Source: CG2-30-40-21 sp043806395
Lineage (GTDB): Bacteria > UBA9089 > CG2-30-40-21
Reading direction: 5' to 3'
Assembly: GCA_043806395.1 (NCBI GenBank)
Contig: JAZDHC010000116.1
Location: 1-10,943, forward strand
Length of the DNA: 10,943 nt
Shown in pieces: positions 1-7,438 of the stretch (the stretch's first letter is position 1; the number at the start of each line of letters is the position of its first letter). The translations under genes and the position numbers were made by a program. The notes under the pieces were generated by a model. That model saw only the letters and a program-made list of their open reading frames with translations, did no database searches and was not told where the DNA came from.

Positions 1-130
1 TTTTGCAATAAAATGAGAGGGCTTAGGACTGTATTCATAGAGGGAAAAAAAGGATTTTGGAGTTAATTCTGCTTTCAAGGTCTGATCTCAATCCTCCCCT
101 ATTGACTTTGTCAAATGTGTAGGTCTGACA

Positions 131-183
131 CCTTCTCCTTCTGACACCTTCTCCTTCTCCCTTCTCCTTCTCCTTCTCCTTCT
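131..183. repeat. CTTCTC-type hexamer repeat with a 16-nt tandem duplication
   Basis: The tract consists almost only of C and T on the + strand and is built from CTTCTC/CTCCTT units. The clearest run is about three and a half uninterrupted units at 162-183. Overlapping its left end, the 16-mer CTGACACCTTCTCCTT occurs twice head to tail, at 125-140 and 141-156. Such a tract can change length by replication slippage. It is non-coding as far as I can see and lies far upstream of the flippase, so any effect on expression is speculative. Confidence 0.8.
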
Positions 184-206
184 ATATATAGTATCTGCTG
201 CTGAGA

Positions 207-404
207 TTAGCACAACATACTGTATGCTTCTCGTGCCGAATTCATATTCTGTAACAGCCTGTCGAGTACTTTTTTCCGTTCTTTTGTAAGGTCAGTGGCG
301 AACAGTTTATCTGTCTGTTCACTGCAAGCATACCGATTGGTTAGACTTTTATAGGGCGATGGCCACAATGGCACCCAATTACAGAAAAAATGAGAGACAA
401 AACA
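207..404 (-). pseudogene. Possible C-terminal remnant of an unidentified gene
   Basis: On the minus strand a frame is open for 65 codons, from just after a TAA at 405-407 to a TAA at 207-209. It has no ATG near its beginning; the first Met is residue 54 of the open stretch. The composition looks protein-like: an aromatic and proline-rich start (VPLWPSPYKSL) is followed by a charged, probably helical end (DLTKERKKVLDRLLQNM, then SAREAY). I do not recognise the family. The likeliest reading is the tail of a gene whose front was lost by rearrangement. It could also be a chance open frame, since 65 codons is not long. It points away from the flippase and would not belong to the same operon. Confidence 0.25.
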
Positions 405-448
405 TTATTCAGCATTAAAGATATCTCGTGCAGAATGGAGGATTATGA

Positions 449-514
449 ATGAAGCCGTTTCTTAAGTCAATGCCATTCGTGTCTGTCTCTATTTTCCAAA
501 TATTAAAGCAGTGA
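449..514 (+). other. Tiny ORF with strong Shine-Dalgarno before the flippase
   Basis: ATG at 449 is preceded by GGAGG at 437-441 with a 7-base gap, the best ribosome-binding site in the upstream region. The frame encodes 21 residues (beginning MKPFLKSMPF) and stops at TGA 512-514, ten bases before the flippase ATG. The flippase itself has only a weak purine stretch in front of its start. The ORF could therefore be a leader whose translation is coupled to the flippase, or the stub of a lost gene. Nothing shows that the peptide itself has a function. A competing ATG at 445 gives only six codons. Confidence 0.2.
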
Positions 515-524
515 AATAAACATA

Positions 525-2030
525 ATGCAAAAACGCCAAATTCTAATAAACGCAATAATGTCAGTGGTTCAGATTATAGTAATAGGTGGTGTACTATTTG
601 CACTTTATCGCTTTTTGTTAAATACCATTGGTGTTGAACAATTTGGAATCTGGTCCCTGGTTCTTGCAACTACATCCGTAAGCAATATTGCAAATTTGGG
701 TCTTTCAGGGAGTGTGGTAAAATTTGTAGCAAAATATATCGCACGAGAGGAACATGAAAAAGTTTCCAGAGTTATTCAAACAGCTGCAATCTCTATAGCT
801 TTTTTTATAGGTCTTGCAATATTAATTGGTTATCCTATTATAAAATGGATTCTTGGGTTGGTTATCCCAGACAAAAATCTTTCACTTGCAATATCTATCT
901 TGCCTTATACAGTTGTATCATTATGGATTATGACCATTACCAGCGTTTTTCAAGCAGGTCTTGATGGAAGTCAGCGGATTTATTTACGAAATATCCTCTT
1001 AATGGGAGGTTCTATATTTTTCTTTTTATTGGTAATTATTATTACTTCTTCATATGGGTTTATTGGTTTAGCTTATGCTCAAATTATTCAAAATATAACA
1101 GTTTTATTATTTAGCTGGATTTTGCTTAAAAGATACATACCACTTCCCATTATCCCCTATCAATGGGACAAAGGGGTTTTTAAGGAGATTATTGGTTACA
1201 GCATAAATTTTCAGATAATTTCAATTACCCAAATGCTTTGTGACCCCATAACAAAAGCACTTTTAAGTAAATTTGGAGGGCTTTCTATGGTTGGATACTA
1301 TGAAATGGCAAACAGAATGATTTTACAATTTCGTGCATTAATTGTTTCAGCAAATCAGGTGATTGTTCCGGCAATTGCTGATTTGCAGGAGAAAACACCG
1401 GAAAAGATACACTCTGTATATTTAATATCTTATCAGTTGGTTTTTTATTTTGCAGTGCCATTATTTTCCTTAATTATTATATGCACTCCTCTCATATCCG
1501 AGCTATGGATAGGACATTATGAGAGAATATTTGTTATCTTTGCAATATTGCTATCTATTGGGTGGTTACTGAATACACTCTCAGCACCAGCTTACTTTTC
1601 TAATCTTGGAATCGGGACATTACGATGGAATGTAATAAGTCATATAGTAATAGGTGTGTTAAATATTAGCTTAGGATTTTTGTTAGGGATATTTTATGAT
1701 GGCATGGGAGTTGTAGCAGCGTGGATAATCTCGTTGGCAATAGGAAGCAGTGTAATCCATATTTCATATCACTTAACCCATAAAATTCCTTTATTAGAAT
1801 TATTACCTCAAGCGAGCAGGAAAATCTTAGTATTGTGTTTTGTGGGTATATTATTTAGCTTTCTAATCCAGAATAAGCTTAACCATAATGTTAATGGATT
1901 ATTATCCAATGGATTAATTATTTTTATATTCTCAATAATCATTTTCTTCCCTATCTGGCTTCATCCAATGCAAAGGCAGTTGATGAGGTGGGTAAGGAAT
2001 GAATTGTTGAACAGAAAAGCAGGAGCGTAA
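525..2030 (+). CDS. Wzx-type polysaccharide flippase (MATE/MOP superfamily)
   Basis: The product is a 501-residue integral membrane protein that should flip undecaprenyl-diphosphate-linked repeat units from the cytoplasmic to the periplasmic face of the inner membrane. Length and overall hydrophobic pattern, roughly 12-14 predicted spans spread over the whole chain, are usual for Wzx proteins. The N-terminus is characteristic of the polysaccharide_synt family: a first span at about residues 10-32, then GVEQFGIWSLVLAT at 36-49 and NLGLSGSVVKFVAKY at 57-71. The C-terminus is short and basic. The ATG at 525 is used because the family homology begins at once; the ribosome-binding site is weak and a tiny ORF ends ten bases upstream. 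The presence of a Wzy-like polymerase downstream supports the Wzx/Wzy pathway. The transported sugar cannot be told from the sequence. Confidence 0.9.
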   Translation: MQKRQILINAIMSVVQIIVIGGVLFALYRFLLNTIGVEQFGIWSLVLATTSVSNIANLGLSGSVVKFVAKYIAREEHEKVSRVIQTAAISIAFFIGLAILIGYPIIKWILGLVIPDKNLSLAISILPYTVVSLWIMTITSVFQAGLDGSQRIYLRNILLMGGSIFFFLLVIIITSSYGFIGLAYAQIIQNITVLLFSWILLKRYIPLPIIPYQWDKGVFKEIIGYSINFQIISITQMLCDPITKALLSKFGGLSMVGYYEMANRMILQFRALIVSANQVIVPAIADLQEKTPEKIHSVYLISYQLVFYFAVPLFSLIIICTPLISELWIGHYERIFVIFAILLSIGWLLNTLSAPAYFSNLGIGTLRWNVISHIVIGVLNISLGFLLGIFYDGMGVVAAWIISLAIGSSVIHISYHLTHKIPLLELLPQASRKILVLCFVGILFSFLIQNKLNHNVNGLLSNGLIIFIFSIIIFFPIWLHPMQRQLMRWVRNELLNRKAGA

Positions 2031-2433
2031 AGTAATGAAAAAATTCAATTAATATTTCTTCTTATCTTTGCTCCAAACTTAAAACTTGGTTGAACAGCAA
2101 TCAGCAATTTTTGGTGAACAATTAGCTGGACAACAGCATGATATTTCATGCAACTTTATTTATTTGCATCGAAAAATATCCCAAAACAATATGACAAATG
2201 TTCATTAATATGCAAAAATATTCGGTAGTTGACAGTTTTTGCTTTCCATCAGAAAGTGGAAAACTAAAATCGTTCACTGCAGATGTTGTAACTGTTCAGG
2301 AGTAATGAATGAAAAAACATCAGTCCTGCATTGTTCACCGAGAATTGCTCTATGCTTGAATGGCTTGGACATGATATATTTTCATCATACAAGAAATTAT
2401 AGGAAAAAAAGACGATTGGGGGAACTAAAAACG
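2031..2433. other. 403-base spacer with possible decayed coding remnants
   Basis: No intact gene is visible here. One + frame is open from 2083 to a TAA at 2206-2208 (41 codons, including EQQSAIFGEQLAGQQHD), with a protein-like composition but no suitable start. From 2239 a frame starting at TTG runs in phase into the methyltransferase, but its first 65 residues are rich in scattered Cys, His and Arg and do not resemble the family, so I treat them as non-coding. A TTGACA hexamer at 2229-2234 resembles a -35 box, but I find no good -10 box at the right distance. The stretch may be the residue of a lost glycosyltransferase or other gene; that is inference. Confidence 0.4.
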
Positions 2434-3444
2434 ATGTGCAAAATTCCTATCACCGTAAAAAAATGTGGTCTTTGTAGAGGCAATGCATTATTAAGATATG
2501 AAAAAATGAAAGGATATATTGAAGGATCCTTTTTTGATATCTACGAATGTTCTTTTTGTAATGCTACATTCGTTGACCCGCTAAAGTCAGATGAAAAAAT
2601 TTATGATTACATATATAAGCAAGTACAAATTGTACCAGGGTATGAAAGATATTATCGATATTCAGAAGTAGTGAAAAAGGTTAACGACCCACTATCCTTT
2701 TTATGTAATTCCGAGAATGTTTACTGGGCAGTTAGAGAAGCACTACTTAAATATTCTCCAAGAAAGGATAACATTTCAATTTTAGAAATCGGCAGTGGTT
2801 TGGGCTATTTAACATATAGCTTAAATAAGGCTGGATACAAAACTACTGGTCTCGATATATCAAGTGATGCAGTCAAACTCGCGAAACAAAAGTATGGAGA
2901 TTATTACGAAACAGGTAATTTGTTTGTTTTAGCAGAGAATAGAAAACATAGTTATGACTATGTGATAATGACTGAACTTATTGAACATGTAGAGGATCCA
3001 AAATCTTTTATTGTAGCAGCTCTTTCTTTGTTGAAAGAAGCCGGGAAATTAATTATTACAACTCCAAATAAATCTGCTGCACCCAAAGGTACAATATGGC
3101 AAAGCGACATCCCTTCAGTGCATTTGTGGTTCTTGGCAGAAGAAAGCATATCGTACCTCGCTAATGACCTCGGCAAAAAATGTGAATTTATATGTTTCAC
3201 TGATTATACCAAAAAGTTTTATGAACAAGCGGATATTACAACTATTGATCAAATTCAATTGGGTTCGCCACGATTAACAAAAGAGGGTATTGTTAGACCA
3301 GTAACAGAAGCAAGTAGCTTGAAGAAATTTTTTTTGGATTTAATTGGATTTAAGGGAAGATATTACCTCTCTTATATTAGAAGACGATTAAAAACTAAGG
3401 AAATATCTAACCGTACTACAACATTGTGTGCAGTTATTTCCTGA
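2434..3444 (+). CDS. Class I SAM-dependent methyltransferase with N-terminal CxxC pair
   Basis: The 336-residue protein should transfer a methyl group from S-adenosylmethionine to a sugar or glycan intermediate in the cytoplasm. The N-terminus has C11-x2-C14 and C39-x2-C42, a zinc-ribbon-like arrangement common in methyltransferases of polysaccharide loci. The Rossmann-type domain follows. Motif I is LEIGSGLGY at 117-125, the strand-2 acidic residue lies in GLDIS at 139-143, and DYVIMTELIEHVEDP at 175-189 and KLIITTPNKSA at 205-215 match Methyltransf_11/23-type proteins. VHLWFLAEESI at 229-239 is also typical. I prefer the ATG at 2434, with GGGGGA at 2418-2422 about 11 bases upstream, because homology begins there. 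The frame is open back to a TTG at 2239, but that extension looks like noise. The substrate is unknown. Confidence 0.85.
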   Translation: MCKIPITVKKCGLCRGNALLRYEKMKGYIEGSFFDIYECSFCNATFVDPLKSDEKIYDYIYKQVQIVPGYERYYRYSEVVKKVNDPLSFLCNSENVYWAVREALLKYSPRKDNISILEIGSGLGYLTYSLNKAGYKTTGLDISSDAVKLAKQKYGDYYETGNLFVLAENRKHSYDYVIMTELIEHVEDPKSFIVAALSLLKEAGKLIITTPNKSAAPKGTIWQSDIPSVHLWFLAEESISYLANDLGKKCEFICFTDYTKKFYEQADITTIDQIQLGSPRLTKEGIVRPVTEASSLKKFFLDLIGFKGRYYLSYIRRRLKTKEISNRTTTLCAVIS

Positions 3445-3544
3445 CTTATTTCAAGCAATTTGGAAACCTTTTTTGATACTGGGATAGGTTCTCTTTCTCG
3501 TGAAAACATGATAAGGCTTTTTGAGACACAAGGAGATTTTGGCA

Positions 3545-4603
3545 ATGAATGACTTAACTAATAACTCTATTTTTGGAAGATTGGAGGATACGCAAATTAC
3601 TTCAATGATTTCTTTGCCTAATTTGGCAGTTATTATCATCAATTGGAACTCGTGGAAAGATACAATTGAATGTTTGGAAAGCCTATTAAAAAGTGAATGT
3701 TTTGGATTTCATCTAATAATATTAGATAATGGCTCAATGGATAATTCTATCTATGAAATTAAAAAATGGTTAAAAGGAACATTTGGAGAACATAAAGACA
3801 TTCAAAGTTTTATTTCCACTCATTCTACAGATAGAAAATTAGAGTTATTTCAATATAACCCTACAACCTATTTCATAGTTACAGGAGAAAATTTTGGTTT
3901 TTGTAATGGTAATAATATTGCGATTGAACATGCCTTATTAAACACGGATATTGAATATGTCTTTCTACTAAATAATGATACGAAAATAAAGCCAAATTGT
4001 CTAATAGAGTGTATAGAAAGTGCAAAAGAAATTAAAGCAGATATTATTGGAGCAATGGTTAAAAGTATTGATGGAAATAAGCTATTGTTTGGAGGCAGGA
4101 TATTCCCAGACAGACTGTTTTTCTTAAATTTTACACCTACTCAGACAAGCCGCTATTTCAAAGTAGATAGAGTAGAAGGATCAGGGATGGTTATCAGCAG
4201 AAAATATCTTTTGATGCTTAAAGAATTAAGAGGCTATTACTTTGATCCATTATTTTTTATGTATTGTGAAGATGTAGAATTATGTCTTAGGGCAAAAAGC
4301 ATCGGATTGGAGGTGGGAATGGCAAGAGATGCAATTTTGTATCATAAACATTCTAAATCTTCTGGTGGACACGGGAATCCCTATTCTTATTACTATATAA
4401 CTCGCAATCGCATTTTTTTAGCTAAAATGTTTCTATCATTATTTTGGAAGATAATATTTCATGTATATTATATATCCTCAAGGATGCTGTCTGTTCTTTT
4501 CAAGATTATAAGAGGTAAAAGAATAGTAGCAAACGCAATAATAGAGGCATTAATTGATGGTTATTTTCATAAAGGTGGTAAATGGCAAAAGCATATTGGG
4601 TAG
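3545..4603 (+). CDS. GT2 glycosyltransferase, rhamnosyltransferase-like (WbbL/COG1216)
   Basis: This 352-residue GT-A-fold enzyme should add one sugar from a nucleotide donor to the lipid-linked repeat unit on the cytoplasmic face of the inner membrane. The usual COG1216 series of motifs is present: IIINWNSW at 30-37, LIILDNGSMDNS at 57-68, ENFGFCNGNN at 115-124, the DxD-region LLNNDTKI at 141-148, GSGMVISRKYL at 212-222, and MYCEDVELCLRAKSIG at 239-254 with the acidic pair of the acceptor site. A hydrophobic, basic segment at about 286-322 may anchor it to the membrane. ATG 3545 is chosen because AAGGAG at 3530-3535 sits nine bases before it; a TTG at 3521 would overlap that site. The gene ends 13 bases before the polymerase start, so the two are probably cotranscribed. 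Rhamnose specificity is only suggested by family resemblance. Confidence 0.88.
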   Translation: MNDLTNNSIFGRLEDTQITSMISLPNLAVIIINWNSWKDTIECLESLLKSECFGFHLIILDNGSMDNSIYEIKKWLKGTFGEHKDIQSFISTHSTDRKLELFQYNPTTYFIVTGENFGFCNGNNIAIEHALLNTDIEYVFLLNNDTKIKPNCLIECIESAKEIKADIIGAMVKSIDGNKLLFGGRIFPDRLFFLNFTPTQTSRYFKVDRVEGSGMVISRKYLLMLKELRGYYFDPLFFMYCEDVELCLRAKSIGLEVGMARDAILYHKHSKSSGGHGNPYSYYYITRNRIFLAKMFLSLFWKIIFHVYYISSRMLSVLFKIIRGKRIVANAIIEALIDGYFHKGGKWQKHIG

Positions 4604-4616
4604 AAGGGAATGATAT

Positions 4617-5906
4617 ATGGACATAATTGGTGCAATAAGTGCCTTTATTATAGGTACTGGAATTTTATGGGGATGGCTTTTTTTTAAAACATGGTTTAAT
4701 CACTTGACTATTTATTCTTTTATATGGGCATTAACGCTTTTGTTATATAGTCTCAAATTTATTGATTACTTCAATATTACTTGTGAAGCATGGTTTTATA
4801 TCTTCTTTTCTTGGTTTTTGTTTTGCCTTGGTTCAGCTACAATTATACTGTTAAAACCATCAAGAAAGAAACCTCTCGCAATTACAGTTGGACTACTACA
4901 TGCAGAGAGAAAGTTATCTTTGTTGATTATTTTAACCTCTATTATTGGCTTTATCGGTACATTGTCTGATTTTTGGATCCTTAAATCTGAATATGGAAGT
5001 ATAATTAATATAATAACCTTTTCAAATGAAATATATGTAAGGAGGATTACACAAAATTTATCTTCTGGAATTCCATATATAGGTAGCTTATCTCTTACAG
5101 CCGCATGTTTTGCGGGGATACATCTTGCTATTGTAAAAAGAGTTAGATTCATTCATATTCTGCCACTTCTAATATCAGCTCTTCAATCATTCGTTTCTAT
5201 GGGAAGGGTATGGTTATTGTTTGCATTAGGATTATTTTTTTGTGGGTATATGATTGTATTTTCGTCTTATGTTCAATCAAGCAAGAGATATTGGAAAAAT
5301 ATTATTTTTGTTATATTAGCAGTAATTGTCCTCCTATGTTTGTCAAGTTTTGCTATAAGCAGTATTCGTGGAATTATTGCTTGCTTCCCATGCGAATCTA
5401 AGAAAATGGAAGTATTAAGGAATTTGCATCCTTTCTTTCCACCTTGTTATGTATATTTGGCAACTCCGCCCGTTGTCTTTAGTGAATTTATAAAGACAGG
5501 AGGGAAAGAATCATATGGTCTTTTTTCGCCTATTTTGCGTTTTTTTTACAGAATTAAATTAATTGAAGAAAATATTCCTTCTTATGAAGAGATGCATAGT
5601 ACACCTATTAATATGAATGTTGGAACATACTTGAAAGATATATATAATGATTTTGGTGGCGAAGGGATACTCATAATGGCCTTTATTGGTGGTATGCTAA
5701 CAACAAGACTCTTTCTCGATAGAAAACAATTAAATTTGAATAAAACAATAATACTTACTTACATTTTTCTATTTATTTTCTTTTCTTGGTTTACTGCAAT
5801 AATAAAATTAACCTATATTATGATAAGTTTAATTGCAGCACTTATATGCTCTATATTAATCAATATTAATTTAAAAAGATTCTTACTTGATAAGAATAGA
5901 CGATGA
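4617..5906 (+). CDS. Wzy-like O-antigen/oligosaccharide repeat-unit polymerase
   Basis: This 429-residue, very hydrophobic protein should join repeat units at the periplasmic face of the inner membrane. About ten or more membrane spans are visible, for example near residues 8-24, 31-49, 57-79, 99-116, 154-173, 179-190, 196-217, 228-250, 350-364 and 378-418. A large, less hydrophobic loop lies at about 251-347. The motif SMGRVWLLFALG at 194-205 and the end of the loop, NVGTYLKDIYNDFGGEG at 334-350, match the pattern of the oligosaccharide repeat-unit polymerase family. Wzy proteins are poorly conserved, so the call rests on topology, these motifs and the company of a flippase and glycosyltransferases. 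GAAGGG just upstream of ATG 4617 is a good ribosome-binding site. The gene is strikingly AT-rich. The linkage it forms cannot be inferred. Confidence 0.85.
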   Translation: MDIIGAISAFIIGTGILWGWLFFKTWFNHLTIYSFIWALTLLLYSLKFIDYFNITCEAWFYIFFSWFLFCLGSATIILLKPSRKKPLAITVGLLHAERKLSLLIILTSIIGFIGTLSDFWILKSEYGSIINIITFSNEIYVRRITQNLSSGIPYIGSLSLTAACFAGIHLAIVKRVRFIHILPLLISALQSFVSMGRVWLLFALGLFFCGYMIVFSSYVQSSKRYWKNIIFVILAVIVLLCLSSFAISSIRGIIACFPCESKKMEVLRNLHPFFPPCYVYLATPPVVFSEFIKTGGKESYGLFSPILRFFYRIKLIEENIPSYEEMHSTPINMNVGTYLKDIYNDFGGEGILIMAFIGGMLTTRLFLDRKQLNLNKTIILTYIFLFIFFSWFTAIIKLTYIMISLIAALICSILININLKRFLLDKNRR

Positions 5907-6203
5907 AAGTTACTACTGTTCGGTTATAACTTAAATAATGGTAATGGATTAGTGTTTGACAGGGAAACGGACAACCGCAAGGGATTGTCCCTACTTAAGA
6001 ACAAATGATAAATTGGATTGTCGTTGTATGTCCAATGTGACAGAGGTGTTCTCCTTTTGTCCCTGTCCGAAACTGTTTGAGGCAGAGAACATGTTTCCTT
6101 ACTAATCACTGACTGATTATGTGAAGTGTATTATTCTATCAAAAGTTTGGAGTAAACAACTGATTTGATGGGAATTAGAATCTAAAAGAGGAAGATGCTT
6201 ACA
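5907..6203. other. 297-base spacer with hairpin and inverted repeats
   Basis: No gene is visible between the polymerase and the GT4 glycosyltransferase. The spacer contains the REP-like hairpin listed at 5969-5990. Around it are shorter inverted matches: GACAGGGA at 5958-5965 with TCCCTGTC at 6060-6067, and GATTAGT at 5947-5953 with ACTAATC at 6101-6107. Their spacing is not symmetric, so a single large cruciform is not clear. I see no run of T following a hairpin that would make a typical intrinsic terminator. The spacer may mark a junction between two blocks of the locus. Confidence 0.5.
5969..5990. repeat. REP-like hairpin (GGACAACC stem, GCAA loop)
   Basis: GGACAACC at 5969-5976 can pair with GG and TTGTCC at 5982-5990 around a GCAA loop of the stable GNRA type, with one bulged A in the right arm. 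The text, an N-GGACAACCGCAAGGG-N core followed by ATTGTCCCTAC, resembles short palindromic elements scattered in intergenic regions of many bacterial genomes. I see only one copy in this window. It is in a non-coding spacer and lacks a following T run, so a repeat or mRNA-stabilising element is likelier than a terminator. Confidence 0.5.
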
Positions 6204-7433
6204 ATGAAAACCGTTTTAACTAACAATCTGTCAACACAACTAATGTTTCTATGTATGGAAAGCCCATGGCCGGCGATTAGCGGTGGTGCGTTGCGTACTT
6301 TAGGATTATTGAAAGAGCTTAACAAATCTTTTGAGATTGAGCTTGTTGTATTATCACGCCAACCATTATCAGGTGAACAAATAGCTGTGCTAAGGGAATA
6401 TTCTGATTCAATTGTTCAGGTATCGATGAAATTTATTTCAATTCGAGAAAAATTAAAAACATTATGGCATATGTTTATATCAAACCTACCATATCATTGT
6501 GCCATTATTGATATATCGTTTCGTGAGTATCCAGAGATTTTACATAAAATATTAAATTATCAAGGTATTGTATATGCAAGTTATGGACATTGGGGAACAT
6601 TGATTCGTGATCGTCAATCGCCAAACTGGATATTAGACCAACATAATGCCGATATTGAATTTTGGCGTGTGTACGCTTCTCAGGCATCTAATTATTTGGT
6701 TAAATTGATGGCATTAGTGAACTGGCATCTGGCTAATAAGCATTTTAGACAAATCTATGCTTGTGTTGGTCGCATCATTTCTGTCTGTAAAGAAGACAAA
6801 CAGCTTACACTGGCTGTGTCCCCAAATGCAAAGGTAGATATAATAGAGAATGGAGTTGATTGTTCATATTATTTTCCTAATCGGGTTGCACACAGCGGAC
6901 ATCCTCGGTTGTTGTTTACAGGCACCTCCGCAGCACGAAATATGACTGCTCTACATAAATTTGTGCGTAATGTGTTTCCACTTATACAACAAAAGCTATC
7001 GGATGTTGAATTACTCGTTGGTGGTAATTTCCATAGTAAGGCTCAATCTCAATTCAAAGGATGTCGTGGTATTCGATTTACAGGCCGAGTAAATGACATA
7101 CGACCTATCTTTAACGATAGTGATGTTTATATATCGCCCTTTGATGAGACGCATGGTTCAAAGCTTAAGATTGCAGAAGCTATGGCAATGGGTATGGCAA
7201 TTGTTTCAACCCATGAAGGAATACGAGGTTTTCCTCTTGTTGATGGCAAATCTGTTCTTGTAGCTTATAGCAATGAACAGTTTGCTTCTCTTGCTGTCGA
7301 TTTACTAACTGATTCTGTAAGACGAGAAATAATAGGCAAAGAAGCACGTAAGGTTGCTGAAATGTTTATTGATTGGAAAGTATTAGGCAAGCGATTGGTG
7401 CAAATCATTAATTCAGTATATAAGGAGAATTAG
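6204..7433 (+). CDS. GT4 family glycosyltransferase
   Basis: The 409-residue GT-B-fold enzyme should transfer a sugar from a nucleotide donor to the growing repeat unit in the cytoplasm. The N-terminal acceptor domain opens with MFLCMESPWPAISGGALRTL at 14-33, where the P-x-x-GG-R pattern is typical of the GT4 class. The donor domain begins near IIENGVDCSYF-like residues at 213-223 and continues with LLFTGTSAARNM at 236-247, IRFTGRVNDIRPIF at 290-303, and DVYISPFDETHGSKLKIAEA at 307-326, which holds the nucleotide-sugar-binding E-x7-E region in altered form, then AMGMAIVSTHEGIRG at 328-342. The pattern resembles the PEP-CTERM/EpsH1-type sugar transferases, although no exosortase gene is in view. 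ATG 6204 is preferred: GAGGA at 6188-6192 lies too close to the alternative ATG at 6195. It ends five bases before the next gene. Confidence 0.88.
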   Translation: MKTVLTNNLSTQLMFLCMESPWPAISGGALRTLGLLKELNKSFEIELVVLSRQPLSGEQIAVLREYSDSIVQVSMKFISIREKLKTLWHMFISNLPYHCAIIDISFREYPEILHKILNYQGIVYASYGHWGTLIRDRQSPNWILDQHNADIEFWRVYASQASNYLVKLMALVNWHLANKHFRQIYACVGRIISVCKEDKQLTLAVSPNAKVDIIENGVDCSYYFPNRVAHSGHPRLLFTGTSAARNMTALHKFVRNVFPLIQQKLSDVELLVGGNFHSKAQSQFKGCRGIRFTGRVNDIRPIFNDSDVYISPFDETHGSKLKIAEAMAMGMAIVSTHEGIRGFPLVDGKSVLVAYSNEQFASLAVDLLTDSVRREIIGKEARKVAEMFIDWKVLGKRLVQIINSVYKEN

Positions 7434-7438
7434 TTCTT

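Larger units (their letters stand above)
1..524. other. Gene-poor upstream region with possible gene debris
   Basis: I see no intact gene in this 524-base stretch before the flippase. It holds three listed items: a pyrimidine-rich simple repeat (131-183), an open minus-strand frame that looks like a C-terminal gene remnant (207-404), and a tiny ORF with a good Shine-Dalgarno sequence (449-514). A short perfect inverted repeat, TTGAC-TTT-GTCAA, lies at 102-114. I could not find a convincing -35/-10 pair placed to drive the flippase, and I saw no JUMPstart/ops-like element. The low coding density suggests a rearranged boundary or spacer inside the polysaccharide locus; that is inference. Confidence 0.5.

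Noticed and set aside
230..243. CTCGTGCCGAATTC, whose reverse complement matches the EcoRI adapter text (AATTCGGCACGAG) of older cDNA libraries
   Set aside because: It lies within an open minus-strand frame and encodes a plausible NSARE segment, with no abrupt change on either side. A chance match is likelier than cloning contamination, though a read-level check would settle it.
2229..2234. TTGACA as a -35 box of a promoter for the first methyltransferase
   Set aside because: No reasonable -10 hexamer lies 16-18 bases downstream, so the match alone is not enough.
2239..2433. N-terminal extension of the first methyltransferase from a TTG start
   Set aside because: The 65 extra residues do not resemble the family and lack a good ribosome-binding site, whereas ATG 2434 begins just before the conserved CxxC region.
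2958..3200. Minus-strand open frames opposite the cluster genes, such as 2958-3200, 4796-5152 and 7448-7720
   Set aside because: They lie entirely opposite well-supported genes, show no family motifs and are explained as antisense shadows.
4678..4685. Runs of eight T in coding regions (4678-4685 and 5540-5547 in the polymerase, 3328-3335 in the first methyltransferase) as further phase-variation tracts
   Set aside because: Runs of this size are expected in such AT-rich genes, and the reading frames are intact across all three.
5969..5990. Hairpin as an intrinsic terminator of the polymerase transcript
   Set aside because: It is not followed by a T run; the next bases are CTACTTAAG.
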